Shown piece by piece: positions 55,370 through 63,403 of a stretch of 64,000 nucleotides of DNA. Location: NCBI GenBank assembly GCA_003243275.1, contig QFQR01000006.1:1-64000 (forward strand). Direction: 5' to 3'. Each line of letters opens with the position of its first letter. Within the stretch, counting starts at the first letter, position 1. The stretch comes from Leifsonia xyli. Its GTDB lineage: Bacteria > Actinomycetota > Actinomycetes > Actinomycetales > Microbacteriaceae. The translations under genes were made by a program, and so were the position numbers. The notes under the pieces were generated by a model that was not told where the DNA came from, searched no databases, and saw only the letters and a list, made by a program, of their open reading frames with translations.

Positions 55370-56920
55370 TCAGCGGCGGCGGATCGCCTTGAGCGCCCTG
55401 AGCGCGAGCAGCATGAGGCCCGTCATCTTCGCGAACTCAGGCCCCGTGCGTGGCAGCTGCATGACGCCGGTGAGCTCGGCGACGGTCGTGGCCTCGGTGA
55501 AGCGCAGGAGGCCGTCGACGCCGTTGCGGCGGCCGAGGCCGGACTGCTTGACGCCGCCCATGGGGGCGTCGATCGAGCCGAAGGTGGCGCGGTAGCCCTC
55601 GTTGATGTTGACGGAGCCCGCGTTGAGACGCGCGGCCACCCGGCGGGCGCGGGCCGTGGAACCGGACATGACGGAGGCGTTCAGCCCGTACTCGGTGGCG
55701 TTCGCGGCGGCGATGGCGGCATCCGCGTTCTCCACCACGGTGACGGCGACGAGCGGGCCGAAGGTCTCCCCCGCGAAGCAGGCCATGGCGTCGGTGACGT
55801 CGGTGAGCACGGTCGGTTCGATCACGTAGGGGCCGAGGTCGGGGCGGGCGGTGCCGCCCGCGAGCACCGTGGCGCCCTTGGCGAGGGCGTCGTCGAGGTG
55901 GGCGGTGACGCGCTCGAGCTGGATCTTCGAGGCGAGGGATCCGACATCCGCGGTGTAGTCGAAGTCGGTGCCGAGCGCGAGGTTCTTCACGCGCTCCGCG
56001 AAGGCGGGCACGAAGCGCGCGGCGGCGCCCTTCTCGACGTAGATGCGCTCGATCGAGACGCAGAGCTGGCCGGCGGCGGAGAAGCATCCGTAGGCGGCGT
56101 CGGCGGCCGCCTTCTCGGGGTTCACGTCGTCGAGCACGATGAGCGGGTTCTTGCCGCCGAGCTCCATCGAGGCGCCGATGAGACGGCCCGCTGCGCGCTG
56201 CGCGACCGTGCGTCCCGTGGCGGTGGAGCCCGTGAAGCAGACGTAGTCGGACTGGTCGACGACCGCCGAGCCGACCTCGGCGCCCGGACCCGCGACAACC
56301 TGCCAGAGCTCGGGGGGCAGGCCCGCGTCGACGAAGGCGCGGCGGGCGATCAGCACCGAGAGGGTGCCCTGGTCGTCGGACTTCTGCAGGATGCCGTTGC
56401 CGGTGGCGAGGGCCGGCGCGATGTCCATGAGCGCGAGGCTCAGCGGGTAGTTCCACGGCGTGATGACCCCGATGAGGCCCTTCGCGGTGCGGCGCACGCG
56501 CGTGCGCATGACGAGCGGGATGCCGGCGCGGCGGCCCTCGGTGCGCAGCACGCGGCGTGCGGTGAGGGCGGCGTAGCGGGTGGCGGCGGCCGAGTTGAAG
56601 ACCTCCTCGAAGGCCTGGCCGCGGGTCTTGCCGGTCTCGGACTGCACGGCGTCGAGCAGCAGTTCGCGGCGCTCGAGGAAGAGGTCGTGGCCTCTGAGGA
56701 GCACGGCTCGCCGGTGGGCGTCGCCCGCTGCCCACCAGGCGCGCTGGGCCTCGCGGGCGCGGAGGGCGGCCTGCTCGACCTCCGCCACGGTTGCGTGGGG
56801 GAGGGTGTAGAGCTCCTCGCCGGTGAAGGGCGCGATGACGGAGACGGGGGTGGCGGCACGGCCGGCGAGGTCGGTGGTGAGCTCGTCGGCGAGCGCCCGG
56901 GGCAGCAGCTGGCCGGTCAT
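55370..56920 (-). CDS. aldehyde dehydrogenase, succinate-semialdehyde dehydrogenase (GabD2-like)
   Basis: 516-residue NAD(P)-dependent aldehyde dehydrogenase. Catalytic Glu in MELGGKNP, catalytic Cys in AGQLCVSIERIY, cofactor loop GVITPWNYPLSLALMDIAP, GSTATGRTV. Sequence layout matches the actinobacterial GabD2 subgroup acting on succinate semialdehyde, but a broad-range aldehyde substrate is possible. ATG at 56920 is leaderless with TAGACT six bases before it, and a 16-base operator palindrome just upstream. Confidence 0.88.
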   Translation of the reverse strand: MTGQLLPRALADELTTDLAGRAATPVSVIAPFTGEELYTLPHATVAEVEQAALRAREAQRAWWAAGDAHRRAVLLRGHDLFLERRELLLDAVQSETGKTRGQAFEEVFNSAAATRYAALTARRVLRTEGRRAGIPLVMRTRVRRTAKGLIGVITPWNYPLSLALMDIAPALATGNGILQKSDDQGTLSVLIARRAFVDAGLPPELWQVVAGPGAEVGSAVVDQSDYVCFTGSTATGRTVAQRAAGRLIGASMELGGKNPLIVLDDVNPEKAAADAAYGCFSAAGQLCVSIERIYVEKGAAARFVPAFAERVKNLALGTDFDYTADVGSLASKIQLERVTAHLDDALAKGATVLAGGTARPDLGPYVIEPTVLTDVTDAMACFAGETFGPLVAVTVVENADAAIAAANATEYGLNASVMSGSTARARRVAARLNAGSVNINEGYRATFGSIDAPMGGVKQSGLGRRNGVDGLLRFTEATTVAELTGVMQLPRTGPEFAKMTGLMLLALRALKAIRRR

Positions 56921-56926
56921 GCCGCG

Positions 56927-56932
56927 AGTCTA
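56927..56932 (-). promoter_or_regulatory. -10 box for the aldehyde dehydrogenase gene, probably leaderless
   Basis: TAGACT on the minus strand, six bases before the ATG at 56920. Confidence 0.55.
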
Positions 56933-56934
56933 AC

Positions 56935-56950
56935 TTGGACACCCGTCCAA
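56935..56950. promoter_or_regulatory. candidate operator, TetR-type palindrome
   Basis: TTGGACACCCGTCCAA: perfect 6-base arms with a 4-base centre, placed two bases upstream of the -10 box, where a bound repressor would block the promoter. No regulator gene is adjacent in the window. Confidence 0.6.
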
Positions 56951-56996
56951 CTTCGCGCCCCCTGTGCGGGGGCATCCCCGCACGCCCCCATCCGCA

Positions 56997-57077
56997 CGCC
57001 CCGATCGCTGAGTGGTCGGTTCTCGGCCCCAAAACCGAGAAATGAGGCCAGAAACCGACCGATCAGCGATCGGGGCG
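56997..57077. repeat. 81-base cloverleaf-like palindrome
   Basis: Outer arms CGCCCCGATCGCTGA (56997-57011) and its complement (57063-57077), inner arms GGTCGGTT/AACCGACC, and a central TTCTCGG/CCGAGAA hairpin. It is followed by a GTGGGGG-rich tail before the MFS gene. REP-like; function unknown. Confidence 0.8.
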
Positions 57078-57121
57078 TGGGGGTGGGGGCGTGGGGGTGC
57101 GGGGGTGCTGCTCGTGCCCGA

Positions 57122-57127
57122 TAGGGT
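57122..57127 (+). promoter_or_regulatory. -10 box for the 57135 MFS gene, probably leaderless
   Basis: TAGGGT, seven bases before the ATG at 57135. Confidence 0.5.
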
Positions 57128-57134
57128 GGCCCGC

Positions 57135-58538
57135 ATGACGACGCCGTCCCGAAGGCTCAGCGCATCCGTGGTCGCCCGCTATGCCGCAGGGTCGCTCGGC
57201 ACCGGCGGCTTCGCCACCCTCCCCGGGCTCGTGCTCGCGATCTACCTCACCGACACGCTCGGCGTCGCCGCCATCTGGGCCTCGGCCATCATCGGCGTCG
57301 CCAAGCTGTGGGACGTCATCATCGACCCCGTGATCGGCGGCCGCAGCGACCACTCGCTCGCCGTGACCGGATCGCGGAGGCGCTTCATGTTCACCGGTGC
57401 CGCCCTGCTGCCGGTGTTCTTCATCCTCACCTTCGCGGTCGTACCGGGCGCGGGACCGGTCGCGAGCGGCATCTGGGTGCTCATCGCCTTCGTGCTCGCC
57501 GCGACCGCGTTCAGCCTCTTCCAGGTGCCCTACATCGCCCTCCCCGCCGAACTGGTCGCCGACTACGACGCCCGCACCCGCCTGCTCTCGGCACGCGTCG
57601 TCGTGCTCACCTTCGCCATCCTGCTGTTCGGAGCGGGCGGGCCCGAGCTCGTCAAAGCGTTCAGCGGTACGTCCGACGGCAGCGCGAGCAACGCCGGCTA
57701 CCTTGGGATGGCGGTCGTGGCTGGTGTGCTCCTCGGGGTCGGGATGCTGGTCGCCAGCTTCTCCGCGCCGCGCGGTGCGCCGACCGCGACCACCACCTCC
57801 CACTCCCTCGCCACGTTCTACCGCGACGGCCTCTCCACCCTCCGGGGCAGCCGCCCCTTCCGCACCCTGCTCGGCACCTTCCTGCTGCAGGCGCTCGCGA
57901 CGGGCATGATGCTCGCCGGCGCCGCCTACATCGCCAAATGGGTGCTGCAGAGCGCCAGCGGAACGACCTTCCTCTTCATCGCCCTCATCGCGCCTGCCCT
58001 CGTGTGCGCGCCGCTCTGGTCGCGCATCTCGCGGCGCACCGGCAAGGAGTGGGCCTTCGGTCTCGCATCCGTGCTGTTCGGGCTGTCGGCCCTCTCGCTC
58101 GTCATGCTGGTCTGGATGCCGGGTGCCTGGCTGTACGGCCCCGTCGCGCTCGCGGGGGCGGCCTACGCGGGCATGCAGACGCTGCCGATGGCGATGCTGC
58201 CCGACGTGATCACCGACGACGCGACGCGGAACGGCCCTGGCCGGGCCGGCATCTTCGGCGGGGTCTGGACCGCGGGGGAGACCACAGGGATGGCGCTCGG
58301 TGCCGTCGCGCTCACCCTGGTGCTCGCGCTCACCGGCTATCGGGAAGCGGTCGCGGGTGAGACGGTCCAGCAGAGCGCCGACGCGATCACCGGCATCGTG
58401 CTGAGCTTCAGCATCCTGCCCGCCATCCTGATCGGGCTGAGCCTGTGGAGCCTCGCGCGCTACCCCCTCCGGCGCTCCGACATCGACGGACCCGCCGCCG
58501 CATCCGACACCGCATCCGAGACGGAGACCACCCGATGA
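57135..58538 (+). CDS. MFS transporter (GPH-like)
   Basis: 467-residue permease with about 12 helices resembling the glycoside-pentoside-hexuronide:cation symporter branch: AAIWASAIIGVAKLWDVIIDPVIGGRSDH near the N-terminus (DxxxDP-type motif, given in parts), FLIALIAPALVCAPLW, AMLPDVITDDATRNG in the second half. Substrate unknown. Its stop overlaps the PLP-enzyme gene (ATGA), so the two belong together, possibly uptake plus breakdown of an amine or amino-lipid product. Confidence 0.85.
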   Translation: MTTPSRRLSASVVARYAAGSLGTGGFATLPGLVLAIYLTDTLGVAAIWASAIIGVAKLWDVIIDPVIGGRSDHSLAVTGSRRRFMFTGAALLPVFFILTFAVVPGAGPVASGIWVLIAFVLAATAFSLFQVPYIALPAELVADYDARTRLLSARVVVLTFAILLFGAGGPELVKAFSGTSDGSASNAGYLGMAVVAGVLLGVGMLVASFSAPRGAPTATTTSHSLATFYRDGLSTLRGSRPFRTLLGTFLLQALATGMMLAGAAYIAKWVLQSASGTTFLFIALIAPALVCAPLWSRISRRTGKEWAFGLASVLFGLSALSLVMLVWMPGAWLYGPVALAGAAYAGMQTLPMAMLPDVITDDATRNGPGRAGIFGGVWTAGETTGMALGAVALTLVLALTGYREAVAGETVQQSADAITGIVLSFSILPAILIGLSLWSLARYPLRRSDIDGPAAASDTASETETTR

Positions 58539-59989
58539 ACCCCGATCGTGACGCCGACGACGTCATCGACCGTCTCGTGTCGCTGCGTGCGAGCGATCCG
58601 CCGACCCACGGCGGTCGCGTGCTCAGCTATGTCTACGATCCGGGGCTCGCCGAGCTCGATGCCGTCATGACGCGCGCCATCCAGGAGGTGCTGCCCGTCA
58701 ACGGGCTCGACCCCACCACCTTCCGCTCGGCGGGGGTGCTCGAGTCGGAGCTCGTCGGGTTCATGCGCGAACTGCTGAACGGTGCCGACGAGGTCGTCGG
58801 CTCGGCGACGAGCGGCGGAACGGAGAGCTGCCTGCTCGCCGTCAAGACCGCCCGCGACGTCTGGCGGGAGACGCACCCGGGCGGCAGGGCCCGCCTGCTC
58901 GCCCCCGTCACCGTGCACGCCGCCTTCCAGAAGGCGGCCGCCTACTTCGACCTCGTGCTCGACCTCGTGCCGGTGTCGCCCGACGGCACGGTGGCGGTGG
59001 CGGATGTCGTGGGCCGCCTCGGCGACGATGTCGCGCTCGTCGTGCTCTCCGCCCCGAACTACCCGTTCGCGAGCCTCGACCCGATCGCCGAGGTCGCGGC
59101 CGAGGCCGCCGCGGCGGGCATCGCCGTGCACGTCGACGCCTGCATCGGCGGCCTCGTGCTGCCGTTCTGGACGGATGCCGACGGTGCCCCGCTACCCGCC
59201 TGGGACTTCCGCGTGCCCGGCGTCACGAGCATGAGCGCCGACCTGCACAAGTTCGGCTACGCGCCCAAGGGCGCATCCGTGCTCCTGCAGCGTGGGCGCG
59301 ACCGGCAGCGGCATCAGTACTTCGCGACGACGCGTTGGCCCGGGTACCCGGTCGTGAACCCCACGATGCCGGGGTCGAAGTCGGCGTCGCCGCTGGCCGC
59401 CGCGTGGGCGATCGTGCAGTGGCTCGGCACCGAGGGGTTCGCGCGGCTGACGGCATCCTGCGCCCGCAGCACCGCGGCCCTGCGCGAGGTGGTCGGCGGC
59501 ATCGACGGCCTGCGCGTCGTCGGCGATCCGGTCGGTCCGCTCTTCGCCGTCGCCGCCGACGACACCGTGCCGGTCGAGCGGCGCGTCGATCCGCACCACT
59601 GGGCGGACGCCGTGCGTCGCCACGGTTTCGTGCTGCAACTGCAGCCCGCCCTCGCCGCCGCTGGGCTCCCCGCCACCACGCATCTCACCATCACACCGGT
59701 GACGGAGTCGGTGCTCGGTGAGCTCTCGGCGGCGCTCATCGCGGGAGCGGATGCCGTGCGCGGCACCCCGCACGTCGACGGGGCCGCGCTGCTCGCCGGG
59801 CTGCCACCGCTCGACCTCGGTGCGCTCGACTCCGACACCGCGTGGGGACTGCTGCAGGGGGTCGGGATCGGCGGCGGGGCCGAGCTGCCCGAGGCGCAGG
59901 CGCCGCTCGTCGCTCTCATCGAGGCGCTCCCTGCGCCCGTCGCCGAGCGCCTGCTCGTCGAACTGCTGGGTCGTCTCGTCGAGCCCTGA
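58535..59989 (+). CDS. PLP-dependent lyase, sphingosine-1-phosphate-lyase-like / group II decarboxylase family
   Basis: 484-residue fold-type I PLP enzyme. The PLP lysine lies in MSADLHKFGYAPKGASVLL, the hallmark HKxGYAPKG of sphingosine-1-phosphate lyases; also GSATSGGTESCLLAVK, SAPNYPFASLDPI and HVDACIGGLVLPF (Asp that binds the PLP nitrogen). True sphingolipid breakdown is unlikely in an actinobacterium, so the natural substrate is open; amino acid decarboxylation or a phosphoamine lyase are options. Confidence 0.85.
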   Translation: MNPDRDADDVIDRLVSLRASDPPTHGGRVLSYVYDPGLAELDAVMTRAIQEVLPVNGLDPTTFRSAGVLESELVGFMRELLNGADEVVGSATSGGTESCLLAVKTARDVWRETHPGGRARLLAPVTVHAAFQKAAAYFDLVLDLVPVSPDGTVAVADVVGRLGDDVALVVLSAPNYPFASLDPIAEVAAEAAAAGIAVHVDACIGGLVLPFWTDADGAPLPAWDFRVPGVTSMSADLHKFGYAPKGASVLLQRGRDRQRHQYFATTRWPGYPVVNPTMPGSKSASPLAAAWAIVQWLGTEGFARLTASCARSTAALREVVGGIDGLRVVGDPVGPLFAVAADDTVPVERRVDPHHWADAVRRHGFVLQLQPALAAAGLPATTHLTITPVTESVLGELSAALIAGADAVRGTPHVDGAALLAGLPPLDLGALDSDTAWGLLQGVGIGGGAELPEAQAPLVALIEALPAPVAERLLVELLGRLVEP

Positions 59990-60000
59990 CACCCCGCGGG

Positions 60001-61059
60001 CTACAGCAGGGAGCGGCCCGCGAGACCGCGGCCGCGAGCCGCCACGGCATCCGCGAGCTCGCGCAGGGCGGCGGCGGCCGGGTCGCCCGGGCCCCCGAGC
60101 ACCACCGGTGCGCCCGCGTCGCCGCCCGTCGCGACCGCGCCCGAGAGCGGCACCCGCGCGAGCACCGGCACCTCGAGCCGCCTGGCCACCTCGTCGCCGC
60201 CACCCGAGCCGAACACCCCGCCCGTCATGTTCTCCACCACCCCGATCACCGTCTGGCCGGTCTGCCGGGCGAGCAGCCCGGAACGCTCCGCGACATCCGC
60301 AGCCGCCGCCTGCGGGGTGGTCACGACGATCACCTCGGCGTTCGGCAGCAGCTGCCCCAGCGTGATCGCCACATCCCCGGTGCCGGGCGGCAGATCCAGC
60401 AGCAGTACATCGAGGTCACCGAAGTAGACGTCGCTCAGGAACTGCTGCATCGTGCGGTGCAGCAACGGGCCACGCCACGACACCGGGGTGCGATCCTCGA
60501 CGAACATGCCGATCGAGATGACCTTCACCCCGTGCGCGACGGGCGGCAAGATCATGTCGCCCACCTGTGTGGGCTTGGCGTCCGGGATGCCGAGGATGCC
60601 GGGAATCGAGAAGCCGAACACGTCGGCGTCGACGAGCCCCACCGTGAGGCCGTGCGCGGCGAGCGCCACCGCGAGCTCGGCCGTGATGGTCGACTTGCCG
60701 ACCCCGCCCTTGCCCGAGGTGATCGCGAGCACCCGCGTGAGTGTGCCGGGGCCGAACGGCATCCGTCGCGCGCCGCGCAGCCGCGTCACGAGCGACTCTC
60801 GTTCGGCGGGCGTCATCACCCCGATCCCGAGCTCGAGCGAGGTGACCCCGGGCACCGCGAGCACCGCAGCCCGAACGTCGCTCTCGATGCGGTCGGCGGC
60901 CGGGCAGCCGACGATCGTGAGTCGCAGCTCGACGCGCGCCACGCCATCCGCGACCGACACCTCGGGCACCATGTCGAGATCGGTGATCGGCCGCCGGATC
61001 TCCGGATCCTGCACCCGAGCGAGCGCCGCGCGAACGGCCTCCGCGTCGGGCGCGGTCAT
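60001..61059 (-). CDS. mrp: Mrp/ApbC-family P-loop ATPase, iron-sulfur carrier
   Basis: Cytosolic ATPase that helps deliver Fe-S clusters. 352 residues: N-terminal MIP18/DUF59 domain (ALARVQDPEIRRPITDLDMV), deviant Walker A GKGGVGKS, switch DADVFGFSIPGI, and DLPPGTGD. The paired Cys of the CxxC cluster motif found in many Mrp proteins was not seen in the C-terminal part (GGVFGSGGGDEVA instead), so cluster binding may differ. ATG overlaps the DUF1003 stop. Confidence 0.92.
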   Translation of the reverse strand: MTAPDAEAVRAALARVQDPEIRRPITDLDMVPEVSVADGVARVELRLTIVGCPAADRIESDVRAAVLAVPGVTSLELGIGVMTPAERESLVTRLRGARRMPFGPGTLTRVLAITSGKGGVGKSTITAELAVALAAHGLTVGLVDADVFGFSIPGILGIPDAKPTQVGDMILPPVAHGVKVISIGMFVEDRTPVSWRGPLLHRTMQQFLSDVYFGDLDVLLLDLPPGTGDVAITLGQLLPNAEVIVVTTPQAAAADVAERSGLLARQTGQTVIGVVENMTGGVFGSGGGDEVARRLEVPVLARVPLSGAVATGGDAGAPVVLGGPGDPAAAALRELADAVAARGRGLAGRSLL

Positions 61060-61556
61060 CGGGATGCCTCGTCCTTGTCGCGGTCGAGCTCCTCGAGCAG
61101 CGACCGCAGCTCGGCCCGGATGAAGTCCTTCGTCGCCATCTCCTTCACGGCGAGCCGCAGCGCCACCACCTCGCGCGCCAGGTACTCGGTGTCGGCGAGA
61201 TTGCGCTCGGCTCGTTGCCGATCCTGCTCGATCTGCACCCGGTCGCGGTCGTCCTGACGGTTCTGCGCCAACAGGATGAGTGGCGCCGCGTAGGACGCCT
61301 GCAGCGACAGGATGAGCGTCAGCAGGGTGAAGTTCGTCTCGCGCGGGTCGAACTGCCACTCGCGCGGCGCGAGCGTGTTGAAGGTCAGCCACACGGTCAC
61401 GAACGCCGTCATGCCGATCAGGAACCAGCTGGTGCCCATCGCGCGCGCGAACGCCTCCGAGAAGCGCCCCATCCGGTCTCGCCCCGAGGGGAGGAACACG
61501 AACGCGGGGCGGATGCCCTTGGGCGAGTCGAACCGGGGTTCGTTACGACGTGCCAT
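61056..61556 (-). CDS. DUF1003 membrane protein
   Basis: 166-residue protein, family DUF1003: two membrane helices (SWFLIGMTAFVTVWLTFNTL and LLTLILSLQASYAAPLILL) with the typical NRQDDRDRVQIEQDRQRAERNL coiled-coil tail. Function unknown. It overlaps mrp by four bases and the upstream MgtE_N/CBS gene by 14 bases; this three-gene block is a recurrent actinobacterial grouping, which hints at metal-ion homeostasis. Confidence 0.9.
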   Translation of the reverse strand: MARRNEPRFDSPKGIRPAFVFLPSGRDRMGRFSEAFARAMGTSWFLIGMTAFVTVWLTFNTLAPREWQFDPRETNFTLLTLILSLQASYAAPLILLAQNRQDDRDRVQIEQDRQRAERNLADTEYLAREVVALRLAVKEMATKDFIRAELRSLLEELDRDKDEASR

Positions 61557-62850
61557 GCGAGGTCCTCCTTCCTCGGGTCGGGATGGCTGCGGTGCTTGTG
61601 CTCACAGGCTCGGGTTCAGCCGAGGTACTTCGCCAGTCATCCGGCAGGAGGTAGTCGAGGACGTCGTCGATGGTCACCACCCCGACGAGGCGATGCTTCT
61701 CATCGACGACGGGAAGCGAGACGAGGTTGTAGGAGGCGAGGATGCGAGCCACCTCGGCGGCGCTCGTCTCGGGGGAGACGGGTTCGAGGCTCGGATCGAT
61801 GAGGGTGCCGAGCCGCTCGTGCGGCGGATAGCGCAGCATCCGCTGGAAGTGAACGAACCCGAGGAAGCGCCCGGTGGGTGGCTCGTAGGGCGGCAGGGTC
61901 ACGCAGACCGCGGCGCCGAGTGCGGGGGCCAACTCGTGCCGTCGGATGAGGGCGAGCCCTTCGGCGACCGTGGCGTCCGCCGAGACGATGATGGGCTCGG
62001 TCGTCATGAGCCCGCCCGCGGTCTCCGGCGCGTAGTTGAGCAGGAAGCGCACGTCCTCCGCCTCCTCGGGCTGCATGAGCTCGAGAAGCGCCTCGCCGCG
62101 TGCTTCGGGCAGCTGCGCGATGAGGTCGGCGGCATCGTCGGGTTGCATCTGGTCGAGCACGTCGGCGGCGCGCTCGTCGTCGAGCTGCGCGAGGATCTCC
62201 ACCTGTTCGATCTCGGGCATCTCCTCGAGAGCGTCGGCGAGTCGGTCATCGGGCAGTTCCTCCGCGACCTCGATGCGGCGTTCCTCCGGCAGATCCAACA
62301 GGGTGGATGCGAGGTCGGCTGGAAGCAGATCCGCATAGGTTGCGATGAGCTGTTCGGCGGACTGCGCTTCACCGGGTTCCGTGATCTCGCGCACCTTGTC
62401 CCAGCCGGCGAGCACGGTTGCGCCTTTGCCGAAGGGGGCGAGATTGCCGCGGGGGCGCCGCAGGAAAAGTTCACCGACGATCCACTCGCCGGGGCCGGAG
62501 CCTTCGATCGCGACATCTTCGATGGTGGCGTGGCCGGATCCGTCGCTCAACGACACCCGCCGCCCGAGGAGTTCGGCGATCACCCGCACTTCGCCGCCGC
62601 GCTGCTCGAATCGGCGCAGGTTGATGAGCCCGGTGGTGATGATCTGGCCCGCGCCGATGCTCGTGACGCGACCGATCGAGACGAAGACGCGCCGGCGTCC
62701 GGGGATCTCGACGAGGAGTCCGACGACACGCGGCGAAGCCGAGGGTCGGTAGACGACGAGCACGTCGCGCACCTTGCCGACACGGTCGCCGTTGGGGTCG
62801 AAGACGGAGCACCCGGCCAATCGGGCGACGAAGACTCTCGTGGCGCTCAC
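61543..62850 (-). CDS. PRC-barrel/MgtE_N/CBS-domain protein
   Basis: 435-residue soluble protein with no membrane helix: N-terminal PRC-barrel-like part (GCSVFDPNGDRVGKVRDVLV), MgtE intracellular domain repeats (LLDLPEERRIEVAEELPDD, MQPDDAADLIAQLP) and two CBS domains (MTTEPIIVSADATVAEGLALI and LVGVVTIDDVLDYLLPDDW). It resembles the cytosolic sensor of MgtE magnesium channels without the channel, so it may sense magnesium or nucleotides. GTG start with TAGGGT six bases before. Confidence 0.88.
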   Translation of the reverse strand: MSATRVFVARLAGCSVFDPNGDRVGKVRDVLVVYRPSASPRVVGLLVEIPGRRRVFVSIGRVTSIGAGQIITTGLINLRRFEQRGGEVRVIAELLGRRVSLSDGSGHATIEDVAIEGSGPGEWIVGELFLRRPRGNLAPFGKGATVLAGWDKVREITEPGEAQSAEQLIATYADLLPADLASTLLDLPEERRIEVAEELPDDRLADALEEMPEIEQVEILAQLDDERAADVLDQMQPDDAADLIAQLPEARGEALLELMQPEEAEDVRFLLNYAPETAGGLMTTEPIIVSADATVAEGLALIRRHELAPALGAAVCVTLPPYEPPTGRFLGFVHFQRMLRYPPHERLGTLIDPSLEPVSPETSAAEVARILASYNLVSLPVVDEKHRLVGVVTIDDVLDYLLPDDWRSTSAEPEPVSTSTAAIPTRGRRTSHGTS

Positions 62851-62856
62851 GGGGAA

Positions 62857-62862
62857 ACCCTA
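62857..62862 (-). promoter_or_regulatory. -10 box for the MgtE_N/CBS gene, probably leaderless
   Basis: TAGGGT on the minus strand, six bases before the GTG at 62850. Confidence 0.5.
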
Positions 62863-62878
62863 CCCGCCGGATGCGAGA

Positions 62879-63379
62879 ATGACTGAGGTGAGCACCCCAT
62901 CCCCCTTCGCCCGTCGCGGGGTTCCGCTGACGGTACCGCACGGCGACGTCCTCGGAACCTACGACAGCTACCCCGAGGCTCAGAAAGTGGTCGACCGCCT
63001 CGCCAAGGCCGACTTCCCGGTGGCGAAGCTCGCGATCGTCGGCAACGGCCTCACGAGTGTCGAGATCGTCACCCGCAAGCGCTCCTGGAACCGTGCGGCA
63101 CTCTCCGGCATCCTGTCAGGCGCCTGGCTCGGTATCTTCATGGGCCTGCTGCTGAGCCTCCTCTCGCCGACCTTCACGTGGCAGCTCTTCGCGGCGGCCG
63201 TGTTCATCGGGGCGGCGCTCGGCCTGTTCCTGCAGCTCATCGGCTATGGGATCAGTCGGCGCAACCGCGACTTCGAGTCGGTGTCGCAGGTGATCGCCGC
63301 GAACTACCAGATCGTGCTGGAGCCGGGGCTGCTCGCGCGTGCCCAGGACGCGCTGGCGCGGCCCTCCACGAACGACTGA
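62879..63379 (+). CDS. general-stress-protein-like membrane protein
   Basis: 166-residue protein of the general stress protein 17M-like family: N-terminal GTYDSYPEAQKVVDRLAKADFPVAKLAIVGNGL, then two membrane helices (ALSGILSGAWLGIFMGLLL and LFAAAVFIGAALGLFLQLIG). Function unknown. ATG at 62879 or GTG at 62888 both fit; divergent from the MgtE_N/CBS gene with only 28 bases between starts. Confidence 0.8.
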   Translation: MTEVSTPSPFARRGVPLTVPHGDVLGTYDSYPEAQKVVDRLAKADFPVAKLAIVGNGLTSVEIVTRKRSWNRAALSGILSGAWLGIFMGLLLSLLSPTFTWQLFAAAVFIGAALGLFLQLIGYGISRRNRDFESVSQVIAANYQIVLEPGLLARAQDALARPSTND

Positions 63380-63403
63380 GCCGATTCCGGAGCCGGGACT
63401 CGC

